64,000 bases of DNA. It comes from Bacteroidales bacterium UBA5197. Lineage in GTDB: Bacteria > Bacteroidota > Bacteroidia > Bacteroidales > Lentimicrobiaceae. The DNA lies in NCBI GenBank assembly GCA_002412885.1, contig DHVX01000042.1:40126-104125 (forward strand). Direction: 5' to 3'. Shown here piece by piece: positions 36,150 through 44,982 of the stretch; position 1 is the first letter of the stretch; each line of letters opens with the position of its first letter. The translations under genes and the position numbers were made by a program. Under the pieces are notes generated by a model that was given only the letters and a program-made list of their open reading frames with translations, had not been told where the DNA came from and did not search any database.

Positions 36150-37379
36150 ATGTCCAAAGGAAAAGACACCAAACCGCATATCGGCATTTTCGGCCGCAGA
36201 AATAACGGCAAAAGCTCGCTGATCAATGCATTGGCGGGACAGGAACTGGCCATTGTTTCGGATGTTGCCGGCACAACCACTGATCCGGTGAAAAAATCGA
36301 TGGAAATTGCAGGCATTGGCCCTGTGATTCTGATTGATACCGCAGGCATTGACGATACCGGTGATCTGGGCAGCAAGCGCGTGGCCAAAACCCGTGAAGC
36401 CCTGAAAATTATCGATCTTGCCATCCTCGTGATTACTGATAATGTTTTCGATGGCGTTGAAGAAGATCTTGTTGCGGAGTTTAGCGATAAAGCAGTTCCA
36501 TTTCTGATTGTTCACAACAAAAATGATCTGAAACCTTTATCAGCATCCTTAAAAGAAAATCTGGCTGAAAAGTACAAAATACCTGTAATTGACCTGAGTG
36601 CCACATTTCAACCCGAAGTTGAAGCTGTAATTTCGGCCATGCGGAAGTTGATACCGGAATCGGCATACACATCTCCTTCTTTGCTTGGCGATCTTATTTC
36701 GTATGGCGATGTGGTGTTGCTGATTACGCCCATCGACATTGAAGCTCCCGAAGGCCGAATGATTCTGCCACAGGTTCAGGCAATACGTGATATTCTTGAC
36801 CACGATGGCATCGCTGTTGTTTGCAAGGAACGCGAAGTTGACAGTTTTATCCGGCGCATGAACCCCAAACCAGCGTTGGTCATTACTGACAGTCAGGTGT
36901 TTCTGAAAGCAGATGCTTCGGTGCCCGGAGAGATTCCGCTTACCAGTTTCAGCATTTTGCTTGCACGTCAACGTGGAGATTTTCAAAACTATCTGAAAGG
37001 AACCCCTCACATTTCAAACCTGAAGGATGGTGATCGAATTCTGATACTGGAATCATGTACGCACCATGTTTCATGCGACGATATCGGCAGGGTTAAAATT
37101 CCGCGGTGGCTGGGCAATTTTACAGGCAAGAAGCTTGAATATGAGGTAGTTTCCGGACTTAGCAAAATACCCGGAACAATACAGGATTATGCCATGGTGA
37201 TTCAATGTGGAGGCTGCATGATTACCCGGAAGCAAATCATCAACCGACTGAAACCTGCAGTTGATGCTGGTATTCCCGTTACAAATTACGGGATGGCCAT
37301 TGCCTGGGTACATGGAATTTACAATCGCGCTGTGGCACCTTTTACGAAGCACAACAATGAAAATTCTGACTATTTATAA
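36150..37379 (+). CDS. hydF: [FeFe]-hydrogenase H-cluster maturation GTPase HydF
   Basis: A 409-residue HydF, the scaffold that receives the diiron subcluster built by HydE and HydG and delivers it to apo-hydrogenase. The N-terminal GTPase has a P-loop GRRNNGKSS (residues 15-23), TTTDP switch, DTAG (63-66) and NKND. The C-terminal cluster domain has the CxH motif (C303-T-H305) and CGGC (C353, C356). The usual HCxxC is QCxxC here, with Gln352 in place of the variable His. The last residue before the stop is Leu after a short hydrophilic tail. HydE, HydG and a hydrogenase are not in this window. Confidence 0.95.
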   Translation: MSKGKDTKPHIGIFGRRNNGKSSLINALAGQELAIVSDVAGTTTDPVKKSMEIAGIGPVILIDTAGIDDTGDLGSKRVAKTREALKIIDLAILVITDNVFDGVEEDLVAEFSDKAVPFLIVHNKNDLKPLSASLKENLAEKYKIPVIDLSATFQPEVEAVISAMRKLIPESAYTSPSLLGDLISYGDVVLLITPIDIEAPEGRMILPQVQAIRDILDHDGIAVVCKEREVDSFIRRMNPKPALVITDSQVFLKADASVPGEIPLTSFSILLARQRGDFQNYLKGTPHISNLKDGDRILILESCTHHVSCDDIGRVKIPRWLGNFTGKKLEYEVVSGLSKIPGTIQDYAMVIQCGGCMITRKQIINRLKPAVDAGIPVTNYGMAIAWVHGIYNRAVAPFTKHNNENSDYL

Positions 37380-37385
37380 AAATGT

Positions 37386-37508
37386 ATCTACACTCGCCCC
37401 CCGTCCCTCGCCCCACGTCCCTTGCTATCATCCCCTTGTCTCCCGGTCCCCGTGTCTCCTTGTCCAAAAACCCCTGTCTCCTTGTCCAAAAACCGTCCCC
37501 CGTCCCCA
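37386..37508 (-). repeat. GGAGACnn-type purine tract (long copy)
   Basis: About 120 bp, nearly all pyrimidine on the plus strand. On the minus strand it carries GGACAAGGAGACA units, twice after a GGTTTTT, plus GGGGACGG units. It lies between hydF and the SDR gene. Confidence 0.75.
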
Positions 37509-37534
37509 AAAAACAATCCAATAAGATATAAAAC

Positions 37535-38236
37535 ATGAACATAATCATAACAGGTGCATCTTCGGGTGTAGGTCGCGAAACCGCGAAAATTCTGGCAGAT
37601 ATTCCAGGAAACAAAGTGATTGTTATTGCACGCAATGGCATGAAAATCCAGTCTTTGTCGGGCGAATGCAACATCAAACGCCACGAAACTGTGGTTCAGC
37701 CCATTCAGTTTGATCTGGCTACCGGTGATATTGATCAGCTTGCTCAGCAGATTAACCGGCAATTTGGTAAGATTGATGTACTCATCAACAATGCCGGAGC
37801 CATTCTCAACAAACCTATCGGGCAGATAACTGCCTTTGAAATTGATAGTGTATTTGATGTGAATGTAAAAGCGCCGTTGCTTCTGACCCAGGCACTGCTT
37901 CCGATTATGAATCCGGGAGCTCATATTGTGAATATCAGCAGTATGGGTGGCGTGCAGGGTAGCGTTAAATTTCCGGGATTATCGGTTTACAGCGCCAGCA
38001 AAGGGGCTTTGGTGGTGCTTACAGAATGCCTTGCGCTGGAATTGGCCGAAAAGAATGTCTCTGTCAATTGTCTGGCTTTTGGGGCAGTGCAGACAGAAAT
38101 GCTTTCAAAAGCTTTCCCGGGTTATGAAGCGCCTGTTTCCGCGCAAAAAATGGCTGAATTTGTTGCCGATTTTGCAATAAACGGACATAAATTCTTCAAC
38201 GGAAAAGTTTTGCCGGTATCTTTGTCCACTCCTTAA
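37535..38236 (+). CDS. Short-chain dehydrogenase/reductase
   Basis: A 233-residue classical SDR. TGASSGVGRET is the dinucleotide-binding motif, INNAGA the structural NNAG, ISSMGG carries the catalytic Ser and YSASKGA the YxxxK. It is an NAD(P)-dependent oxidoreductase of unknown substrate, somewhat short at the C-terminus. It lies 20 bp upstream of the rseC-like gene and may share its transcript; the purine tract upstream separates it from hydF. Confidence 0.85.
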   Translation: MNIIITGASSGVGRETAKILADIPGNKVIVIARNGMKIQSLSGECNIKRHETVVQPIQFDLATGDIDQLAQQINRQFGKIDVLINNAGAILNKPIGQITAFEIDSVFDVNVKAPLLLTQALLPIMNPGAHIVNISSMGGVQGSVKFPGLSVYSASKGALVVLTECLALELAEKNVSVNCLAFGAVQTEMLSKAFPGYEAPVSAQKMAEFVADFAINGHKFFNGKVLPVSLSTP

Positions 38237-38256
38237 CCAATTTCAAAATTCAGTAA

Positions 38257-38676
38257 ATGTCAGCAAATCCCGATTGTGTTGCCAAAGCCGGAGTTGTTCA
38301 AAGCATTGAAGGCCAGAAAGTAATTGTTAGAATTGTAAGTTTAAGTGCATGTGCCTCATGCCATGCCAATGGCGCATGCACTGCTTCCGATACCAGAGAA
38401 AAACTTATAGAAGTTGATCTGGCAGATGCCGGTGATGTAAAACCAGGGCAAACAGTATCAGTCAATGTTGAATCTTCAGCTGGAAATCTGGCACTCTTTT
38501 ACGGCTACGTAATGCCATTTCTTCTCGTATTTTTATCGCTGATTGTGGCCATTTATTTTGTTTCTGAATTGATGGCAGGATTGATTTCGCTCGGCATTCT
38601 TGTTCCTTATTATGCCGGATTGTATTTGTTGAAAGACCGGATTGGAAAAAGGTTCAGGTTTACCATTGGTGGTTAG
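38257..38676 (+). CDS. RseC/MucC family protein
   Basis: A 139-residue protein with an N-terminal Cys-rich beta region (CASCHANGACTASD) and two membrane helices (about residues 75-120), typical of the RseC/MucC family. In enterobacteria RseC works with the Rnf-like Rsx complex to keep SoxR reduced, and in Bacteroidota rseC-like genes commonly precede rnfB. Here it precedes the rnf operon by 1.3 kb, with a methyltransferase gene between. The cysteines may bind an Fe-S cluster or act in redox sensing. Confidence 0.85.
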   Translation: MSANPDCVAKAGVVQSIEGQKVIVRIVSLSACASCHANGACTASDTREKLIEVDLADAGDVKPGQTVSVNVESSAGNLALFYGYVMPFLLVFLSLIVAIYFVSELMAGLISLGILVPYYAGLYLLKDRIGKRFRFTIGG

Positions 38677-38791
38677 TCTTCTGCACTTTCATTTTTCTTC
38701 ATTGTATAAGGGTTTGAGTTCTTGCAATATCACTCTTAGCTAATATCATACATCGATTTGGGCGGGCTCTGAAATTTTGCAGTTTACCAAG

Positions 38792-38917
38792 TGTCAAATT
38801 TTAAATCTTATTGACAGGAAGACCAATTGTGCGAAATAGTTTGACAGTAAAATGCTGTATCTGTCAAAAAGTGCTTAATTTTGACAAAAAGAAACAGTTA
38901 TGTCAACCATAATTGAC
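38792..38917. promoter_or_regulatory. Cluster of TTGACA/TGTCAA hexamers
   Basis: Hexamers TGTCAA at 38792, 38862 and 38901; TTGACA at 38811, 38841 and 38881; TTGAC at 38913. Neighbouring starts are 19-21 bp apart except for one 30-bp step, and they form inverted pairs. The region holds no gene; the rest of the 320-bp gap (38677-38996) has only a TACCTTTG box at 38965-38972. Confidence 0.55.
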
Positions 38918-38996
38918 CTGTAAATTGTACCCGGAGGGTGAAGGAATTTCAGTATCAAAAACTCTACCTTTGTCACATAAGCAACGCACCTTCCCC

Positions 38997-39626
38997 ATGC
39001 AAACAAATCCCTGGCTCGATATTCCCTTTTCTGATTACGAAAACCATATGGCCGAAGTCGGACAATCGAAGATATTGAGCAGATTGTTTGCAGATTGTGT
39101 GAAAGTTTATAAGCCTGCCAATGTTGCCTTACCTGGTTGTGCCACCGGAAATGGACTGGAGAATATAACCGATCAGCAGATACTATCAATTCATGCTGTT
39201 GATATCAATCCTGATTTTCTTGATCAGCTGAACCAGCGGTTTGCCGGAACCATCCCCGGATTATCAACCCATTGTATTGATCTTCAGAATGAAGAACTGC
39301 CATTCTCTGGCATCGATCTTATATTTTGCGGATTGCTGCTTGAATATGTGAGTCCTGAAATTGTCATCCCCAAAATGGCTGGAGCGCTTGGCAGGTATGG
39401 AGTCATCGTTATTGTAATTCAGCAGTCGAAGCAAAACTCATTCGTCACCAAAACCAGATTCACGTCTCTGGAAAAGCTGTCAGGTTTTGGACGGGAAATA
39501 AACACAGAAGATTTAACTGTAATCTTATCAAAATCGAACTTAGTTGTTGAGAAAAGTATTGAAATTCAAGTAAATGAAAGTAAATTCTTCAGAGTTTTTA
39601 CGTGTAAAAATACTGAGAACGAATGA
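38997..39626 (+). CDS. Class I SAM-dependent methyltransferase
   Basis: A 209-residue Rossmann-fold methyltransferase. Motif I is LPGCATGNGLENI and the acidic end of strand 2 is HAVDINPDFL; a DLIFCGLLLEYV segment follows. The substrate is unknown. The frame opens at 38913, but 28 residues there read through the TTGACA cluster and a TACCTTTG box (38965-38972), so the ATG at 38997, 24 bp after that box, is preferred. The gene sits between rseC and rnfB with gaps of about 320 bp on both sides, so it is probably a separate transcription unit. Confidence 0.8.
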   Translation: MQTNPWLDIPFSDYENHMAEVGQSKILSRLFADCVKVYKPANVALPGCATGNGLENITDQQILSIHAVDINPDFLDQLNQRFAGTIPGLSTHCIDLQNEELPFSGIDLIFCGLLLEYVSPEIVIPKMAGALGRYGVIVIVIQQSKQNSFVTKTRFTSLEKLSGFGREINTEDLTVILSKSNLVVEKSIEIQVNESKFFRVFTCKNTENE

Positions 39627-39877
39627 TCCTGACTGTTACTTCAATGGATCGCAGATTCCAAAATCCTCTCTGTGCTTACTTAGACTGATTATAATGTTCA
39701 TGCTAACATGTAATTTATATCAATTCTAAATTAATACCCAAAGTATTGTAAATCAGAAATATGCATTTGTAGTTAAGGTTAGTTATGTATTGATAAAAGT
39801 GTATGTAATTGATAGTCAGTGATATAATTGCAAACAGCATTTCAGGGCTTATTGTAGTCTCTTTTTTTAATTGTTGT

Positions 39878-39912
39878 TACATTTGTCACGTTCTGAAGAT
39901 TGACCTTCAGAA
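39878..39912 (+). promoter_or_regulatory. rnf promoter -7 box and leader hairpin
   Basis: TACATTTG (39878-39885) is followed by a perfect hairpin, TTCTGAAG (39891-39898), loop ATTGAC, CTTCAGAA (39905-39912), 34 bp before the rnfB start. A TTG at 39852-39854 is 23 bp upstream, slightly far for -33. The hairpin would be near the 5' end of the mRNA. The rest of the gap 39627-39946 is AT-rich and empty. Confidence 0.5.
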
Positions 39913-39946
39913 GCCTATTAAATTTCGTACCTAAAAGGAACTGACA

Positions 39947-40822
39947 GTGAACGAAACCATTGTTTTTGCTGTAATTTCACTGAGTGCAATTGGTGGCACC
40001 TCCGCGGTGATACTGTATTTTGTAGCTCAGAAATTTAAAGTTATTGAAGATCCCCGCATCGACATTGTTAATGAGAAGCTTCCCGGAGCCAATTGCGGTG
40101 GATGTGGATTTGCCGGTTGCCGCGCCTTCGCTGAAGAGGCGGTTAAAACCGGAGATCTCTCGAAACTCAATTGTCCTGTCGGGGGAAATGATACCATGAA
40201 GGATATTGCTGCTGTTCTTGGGCTTGAACCTGAGGAAAAAGAGCCAATGATTGCTGTTTTGCGTTGCAGCGGCAGCAGGGTGAATGCTCCTCAGAAAGTT
40301 GCTTATGAAGGCGCTTCATCATGTGCTTTTGCGCATGTGCTTTCATCAGGTGAAAGTGGTTGCCCGAATGGTTGTCTGGGATTGGGCGATTGTGTGGTTT
40401 CATGCAAGTTTGATGCTATTTATATTGATGATACAACCGGATTGCCGGTTATCAGCGACGAAAACTGTGTGGCTTGCGGTGCCTGTGTTACAGCTTGCCC
40501 TCGCAGCATTATCGAACTTCGCAAAAAAGGCAAAAAGGATCGCCGCATTTTCGTTTCGTGCGTGAATACTGAAAAGGGGGGACCTGCCAAAAAGAATTGC
40601 GCAGTAGCTTGCATCGGTTGCGGAAAATGCGTGAAGGAATGTCCTTACGAAGCCATTACTCTTCAAAATAACCTTGCTTACATCGATTATGATAAATGCA
40701 GGCTCTGCCGCAAGTGCGAACCGGTTTGTCCCACCAGTGCCATACTCGAATTGAACTTTCCTCCACGAAAAGAAAAAGCCGCTGAAGCTGAAAAAGTTGA
40801 CGGGCCTGTAACAGAGGGTTAA
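39947..40822 (+). CDS. rnfB: Rnf complex subunit RnfB
   Basis: A 291-residue ferredoxin-type subunit, likely the entry point for electrons from reduced ferredoxin. One N-terminal membrane helix, then the CGGCGFAGC cluster motif (with a downstream Cys for a 4Fe-4S), followed by several ferredoxin motifs (CVACGACVTACP, CIGCGKCVKECP, CRLCRKCEPVCP). The start is a GTG at 39947, preceded by AAAAGGAA. It opens the rnfBCDGEA operon, with 57 bp to rnfC. Confidence 0.95.
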   Translation: MNETIVFAVISLSAIGGTSAVILYFVAQKFKVIEDPRIDIVNEKLPGANCGGCGFAGCRAFAEEAVKTGDLSKLNCPVGGNDTMKDIAAVLGLEPEEKEPMIAVLRCSGSRVNAPQKVAYEGASSCAFAHVLSSGESGCPNGCLGLGDCVVSCKFDAIYIDDTTGLPVISDENCVACGACVTACPRSIIELRKKGKKDRRIFVSCVNTEKGGPAKKNCAVACIGCGKCVKECPYEAITLQNNLAYIDYDKCRLCRKCEPVCPTSAILELNFPPRKEKAAEAEKVDGPVTEG

Positions 40823-40879
40823 TTCGTAATTCATTACCTGAAAAATAAGATCATTAACAAATAATCGGAGGCCAATAAT

Positions 40880-42211
40880 TTGAAAACTTTCACACTAGGC
40901 GGTGTCCATCCGGAAGAGAATAAACTTTCAGCCGATAAAATCATTGAAGTACTTCCACTGCCCGAAAAGGTTTATGTCCCGGTTTCGCAAAGTCTGGGAG
41001 CCCCTTCAAAGGTTGTGGTTGAGAAAGGTGCCATGGTCAAAACCGGGCAGCTTATTGCCAAAGGAGAATCATTTATTTCTGCAAACGTTCATTCCCCTGT
41101 TTCAGGAAAGGTTGTCAAAGTTGACGATGTGATTGATTCATCGGGCTACAAGCGTCAGGCTGTCTTTATTGATGTTATTGGCGATGAATGGGAAGAATCC
41201 ATCGATCGCTCGCCTGAAATTGTTTCAGAAATAACTGCCGACAGAGATACCATCATCAAAAAAATAAATGCGCTGGGCGTGGTAGGCCTTGGAGGTGCTA
41301 CTTTTCCTTCGCACGTAAAACTAATGGTTCCTGATGGCAAAAAGGCTGAATATCTTCTGATCAACGGCGTTGAATGCGAACCTTATCTTACTGCTGACCA
41401 TCGACTTATGCTCGAAAAAGGTGAAGAAATGCTGATAGGTATTTCCATCCTGAAAAAGGCACTGGGCGTGAGCAAAGCATTTATTGGTATTGAAAGTAAT
41501 AAGCCCGATGCAATTGAACATCTGAAAAGACTGTGCGCAAATCATCAGGGCATTGATGTAATTCCGCTCAAAGTAAAATATCCTCAGGGCGGTGAAAAAC
41601 AGTTGATTAAAGCTGTGGTTAACCGCGAAGTGCCCAGTGGAAAGCTTCCCATCGAAGTAGGTTGTGTGGTAAATAATGTGGGAACCGCGCTGGCAGTGTA
41701 TGAAGCCATCCAGAAAAATAAGCCACTTATTGAGCGCATTGTTACCGTTACCGGGAAGTCAGTTGCAAAACCTTCCAATTTTATGGTTCGCATCGGAACT
41801 CCGGTTTCCACGCTGATCGAAGCTGCTGGTGGATTGCCTGAAAATACAGGAAAAGTCATCAGTGGAGGTCCCATGATGGGGAAAGCACTTACTTCGCTTG
41901 AAGCGCCTGTGGTGAAAGGAACATCGGGTATCCTTATTATGCCTGCTGAAGAAAGCAAACGAACACAGGTTCTTAATTGTATCAGGTGCGGCAGATGTAT
42001 TACAGCTTGTCCGATGGGATTAGAGCCTGTTCTGCTCGCTCAGCTAAGCGAAAATCTGTTGTTTGAACGTGCTGAAGCTGAACGGATAATGGATTGTATT
42101 GAATGTGGTTCGTGTCATTACACTTGTCCGGCAGGTCGTCCGCTTCTGGATTACCTCAGGCTTGGAAAGAACAAAACAGGATTACTCATCAGAAACAGGG
42201 TAAAGAAATAA
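40880..42211 (+). CDS. rnfC: Rnf complex subunit RnfC
   Basis: A 443-residue peripheral subunit that carries the NADH/FMN site of the ferredoxin:NAD+ oxidoreductase. GLGGATFPSHVKL and NGVECEPYLTADHRLMLE are the Nqo1-like flavin/NAD signatures; two 4Fe-4S motifs are CIRCGRCITACP and CIECGSCHYTCP. The start is a TTG (40880-40882) with a CGGAGG 7-8 bp upstream, one of the few clear Shine-Dalgarno sites in the window. The stop is one base before rnfD. Confidence 0.95.
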   Translation: MKTFTLGGVHPEENKLSADKIIEVLPLPEKVYVPVSQSLGAPSKVVVEKGAMVKTGQLIAKGESFISANVHSPVSGKVVKVDDVIDSSGYKRQAVFIDVIGDEWEESIDRSPEIVSEITADRDTIIKKINALGVVGLGGATFPSHVKLMVPDGKKAEYLLINGVECEPYLTADHRLMLEKGEEMLIGISILKKALGVSKAFIGIESNKPDAIEHLKRLCANHQGIDVIPLKVKYPQGGEKQLIKAVVNREVPSGKLPIEVGCVVNNVGTALAVYEAIQKNKPLIERIVTVTGKSVAKPSNFMVRIGTPVSTLIEAAGGLPENTGKVISGGPMMGKALTSLEAPVVKGTSGILIMPAEESKRTQVLNCIRCGRCITACPMGLEPVLLAQLSENLLFERAEAERIMDCIECGSCHYTCPAGRPLLDYLRLGKNKTGLLIRNRVKK

Positions 42212-42212
42212 T

Positions 42213-43220
42213 ATGAGCTTACTTACCATTTCGGGTTCACCCCATGTGCATACGCAGCAAAGCGTCAAATCCATCATGTATGGCGTGGTTATCGCAATGA
42301 TACCGGCCATTTTTGTATCGGTTTACTTCTTTGGAATCGATGCCGCCCGTGTTCTGTTAATTTCAGTGCTCGGATGCTTGTTTTTTGAATGGATTATTCA
42401 AAAATATCTGATCAAAGGTCCGGTAACGATCAATGATGGAAGTGCCCTGGTAACAGGCGTGCTGCTTGCATTCAATGTTCCGTCGAATTTACCTATGTGG
42501 ATAATTCTTCTCGGAGCATTGGTTTCAATAGGAATCGGAAAAATGTCATTTGGTGGCTTGGGTAAGAATCCATTCAACCCGGCATTGGTCGGCAGGGTTT
42601 TTCTGCTGATATCGTTTCCGGTGCAGATGACCTCATGGCCTATGCCGAAAGCTTTGTTTGGCGAAGGCATTACCGATGCCATAACCGGGCCGACTACGCT
42701 TGGAATTCTTAAAGAAGGTCTGGATGCCGGAAAAACCGTCCAGGAAATCATGGCTTCTCCCACTTTTCCGGGATATGTAAATGATCTCATGGGCGCACAG
42801 GCCGGTTCACTTGGCGAAATATCCGCTTTGGCGCTATTGCTGGGTGCATTGTTTATGCTCATCCGCAAAATTATTACATGGCACATACCCGCAGCCTATA
42901 TTGGTTCGGCAGTTGTTTTTTCCGGTATTTTATGGATGGTGGATCCCACTCAGTTTATCGATCCGCTGATGCATCTACTGGCCGGCGGAATGATACTTGG
43001 CGTTTTCTTTATGGCAACCGATATGGTTTCATCACCAATGACTGCCAGAGGACAGATAGTTTTTGGGGTCGGGGCCGGATTGCTCACCATTGTAATCAGG
43101 GTGTGGGGAGCATATCCTGAAGGTGTCTCATTCGCCATTCTCATCATGAATGCATTTACACCGCTGATCAATAACATGTTTAAACCCAAAAGATTCGGGG
43201 AGGTAGTGAAAAATGGCTAA
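42213..43220 (+). CDS. rnfD: Rnf complex subunit RnfD
   Basis: A 335-residue membrane subunit with about ten helices and a covalently bound FMN expected at the Thr of TGPT (158-161; family motif S/T-G-x-T). KNPFNPALVGRVF and GGLGKNP are typical of RnfD/NqrB. It forms part of the ion-conducting membrane core. The start follows rnfC by one base and the end overlaps rnfG by 8 bp, consistent with translational coupling. Confidence 0.95.
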   Translation: MSLLTISGSPHVHTQQSVKSIMYGVVIAMIPAIFVSVYFFGIDAARVLLISVLGCLFFEWIIQKYLIKGPVTINDGSALVTGVLLAFNVPSNLPMWIILLGALVSIGIGKMSFGGLGKNPFNPALVGRVFLLISFPVQMTSWPMPKALFGEGITDAITGPTTLGILKEGLDAGKTVQEIMASPTFPGYVNDLMGAQAGSLGEISALALLLGALFMLIRKIITWHIPAAYIGSAVVFSGILWMVDPTQFIDPLMHLLAGGMILGVFFMATDMVSSPMTARGQIVFGVGAGLLTIVIRVWGAYPEGVSFAILIMNAFTPLINNMFKPKRFGEVVKNG

Positions 43221-43791
43221 AACAGAATCTACATTTAAAAATATGGTGCTCGTGTTGCTGAGCATTAGCCTTATTGCCTCATTTTCGCTGGGGGCAGTTT
43301 ATAATCTTACTAAGGAGCCCATCGCCAAAGCGCAGCAAGCCAAAAAGGAAGCTGCCATCAAACAGGTAGTTCCTGAGTTTGATCAGCTGGAACCTGTTTC
43401 CGTTACTCCTGATGATGGCGGAGATCCTTTAACCATCAACAAAGCCATGAAAAACGGTGAAGTTGTGGGTTACGCTGTGGAAACATATACCGATAAAGGT
43501 TTTAGCGGACGTATTCTGCTGATGGTCGGATTTTTACCTGATGGCTCTATTGTTAATACTGCAGTGCTGAAGCATACCGAAACTCCGGGGCTTGGCGATA
43601 AAATGGATGCTGCAAAATCAGCTTTCCCTGAGCAGTTTAAATCGAAAAATCCTGAAAACTATAAGCTGAAAGTTAAAAAGGACGGAGGTGAAGTAGATGC
43701 CATTACTGCTGCTACCATAACTTCAAGGGCTTTTTGCGATGGAGTTCAACGTGCTTATGATGTTGTTAAAAAAGAAGGAGGTTCAAAATGA
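43213..43791 (+). CDS. rnfG: Rnf complex subunit RnfG
   Basis: A 192-residue subunit with one N-terminal helix and a periplasmic FMN-binding domain. The flavinylation motif, usually S/T-G-A-T, is T-A-A-T at residues 165-168 (DAITAATITSRAF), so the Gly is Ala here while the FMN-bearing Thr168 is kept. HTETPGLGDK is the other family motif. It overlaps rnfD by 8 bp and rnfE by 4 bp (ATGA). Confidence 0.93.
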   Translation: MAKTESTFKNMVLVLLSISLIASFSLGAVYNLTKEPIAKAQQAKKEAAIKQVVPEFDQLEPVSVTPDDGGDPLTINKAMKNGEVVGYAVETYTDKGFSGRILLMVGFLPDGSIVNTAVLKHTETPGLGDKMDAAKSAFPEQFKSKNPENYKLKVKKDGGEVDAITAATITSRAFCDGVQRAYDVVKKEGGSK

Positions 43792-44369
43792 ACCAGATGC
43801 AAAATTTTACCAAAGGATTTATAAAAAATAATCCGGTTTTTACTCTTCTGCTTGGGATGTGTCCAACACTCGGTGTTACCACTTCTGCCATTAACGGGCT
43901 GGGTATGGGATTGGCAACCACTTTCGTTCTGGTTGCAGCCAATGTTGTGATTTCGCTTATAAAAAATATCATTCCTGATAAGGTCAGAATCCCTGCGTTT
44001 ATCGTGGTTATTGCTTCATTCGTGACCATTGTTGATCTGGTTATGGCTGGTTATGCTCCTGCTTTGCATGAGCAGCTAGGTCTTTTTATTCCGCTTATTG
44101 TGGTAAACTGTATTGTTCTTGGTCGTGCTGAGGCATTTGCATCAAAAAATAATGTGTTTTCCTCACTTATTGATGGGTTGGGAATGGGTTTCGGATTTGC
44201 TTTTGCACTCACCTTGCTTGGCGGAATCCGCGAAATTCTGGGAAGTGGTGCAATCTTCGGTTTTAAATTTATTCCGGGCGATGCCATCCTCGTTTTTGTT
44301 CTGGCACCGGGCGCATTTATAGCCCTTGGCTACCTGATCGCTCTGATTAATAAATTGCGCAAAGCATAG
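43788..44369 (+). CDS. rnfE: Rnf complex subunit RnfE
   Basis: A 193-residue membrane subunit homologous to NqrD, with six helices. FTKGFIKNNPVFTLLLGMCPTLGVT at the N-terminus is the family signature, and the Cys in GMCPTLG is one of those proposed to bind an intramembrane Fe-S cluster with RnfA. It starts within the rnfG stop (ATGA). Confidence 0.95.
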   Translation: MNQMQNFTKGFIKNNPVFTLLLGMCPTLGVTTSAINGLGMGLATTFVLVAANVVISLIKNIIPDKVRIPAFIVVIASFVTIVDLVMAGYAPALHEQLGLFIPLIVVNCIVLGRAEAFASKNNVFSSLIDGLGMGFGFAFALTLLGGIREILGSGAIFGFKFIPGDAILVFVLAPGAFIALGYLIALINKLRKA

Positions 44370-44400
44370 GCTGGTTGTTTTAACTCCAACAAGAAAAGAT

Positions 44401-44973
44401 ATGGAATACATCATAATCATCATCTCTGCAATCTTTGTCAACAACATTGTATTTGCACAATTCCTCGGAATTTGTCCTTTTCTGGGCGTTTCCAATAAAT
44501 TATCCACTTCAGTGGGAATGGGAGGAGCCGTTGTTTTTGTAATGACGCTTGCAACCATTGTTACTTATCTGATTTATCAATTTGTTCTGATTCCTATGGG
44601 ATTGGGATTTCTGCAAACCATAAGTTATATTCTTGTTATAGCTGCCCTGGTGCAAATGGTGGAGATCATCCTCAAAAAAGTCAGTCCTTCAATGTATCAG
44701 GCGCTTGGTATCTTTTTACCGCTCATAACAACCAACTGCGCGGTACTGGGTGTTGCAATCCTTGTCATTCAAAAAGACATGAACCTGTTGGAAAGTGTCA
44801 TCTTTGCTGTTGCGAATTCTATTGGATTTACCCTTGCGCTGGTTATTTTTGCCGGCATACGTGAGCATATGGAACTGATGGGTGTTCCCAAAGGAATGCG
44901 TGGTATTCCCATTGCACTGGTAGTTGCAGGATTGCTTTCGCTTGCTTTTATGGGATTTGCAGGGTTGGTGTAA
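44401..44973 (+). CDS. rnfA: Rnf complex subunit RnfA
   Basis: A 190-residue membrane subunit homologous to NqrE and paralogous to RnfE, with inverted topology. NNIVFAQFLGICPFLGVSNKL and TTNCAVLGVAIL carry the conserved Cys residues of the intramembrane cluster. It is last of rnfBCDGEA, 31 bp after rnfE. No terminator is obvious; a GGAGACnn tract starts 10 bp after the stop. Confidence 0.95.
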   Translation: MEYIIIIISAIFVNNIVFAQFLGICPFLGVSNKLSTSVGMGGAVVFVMTLATIVTYLIYQFVLIPMGLGFLQTISYILVIAALVQMVEIILKKVSPSMYQALGIFLPLITTNCAVLGVAILVIQKDMNLLESVIFAVANSIGFTLALVIFAGIREHMELMGVPKGMRGIPIALVVAGLLSLAFMGFAGLV

Positions 44974-44982
44974 ACTGGTCAA

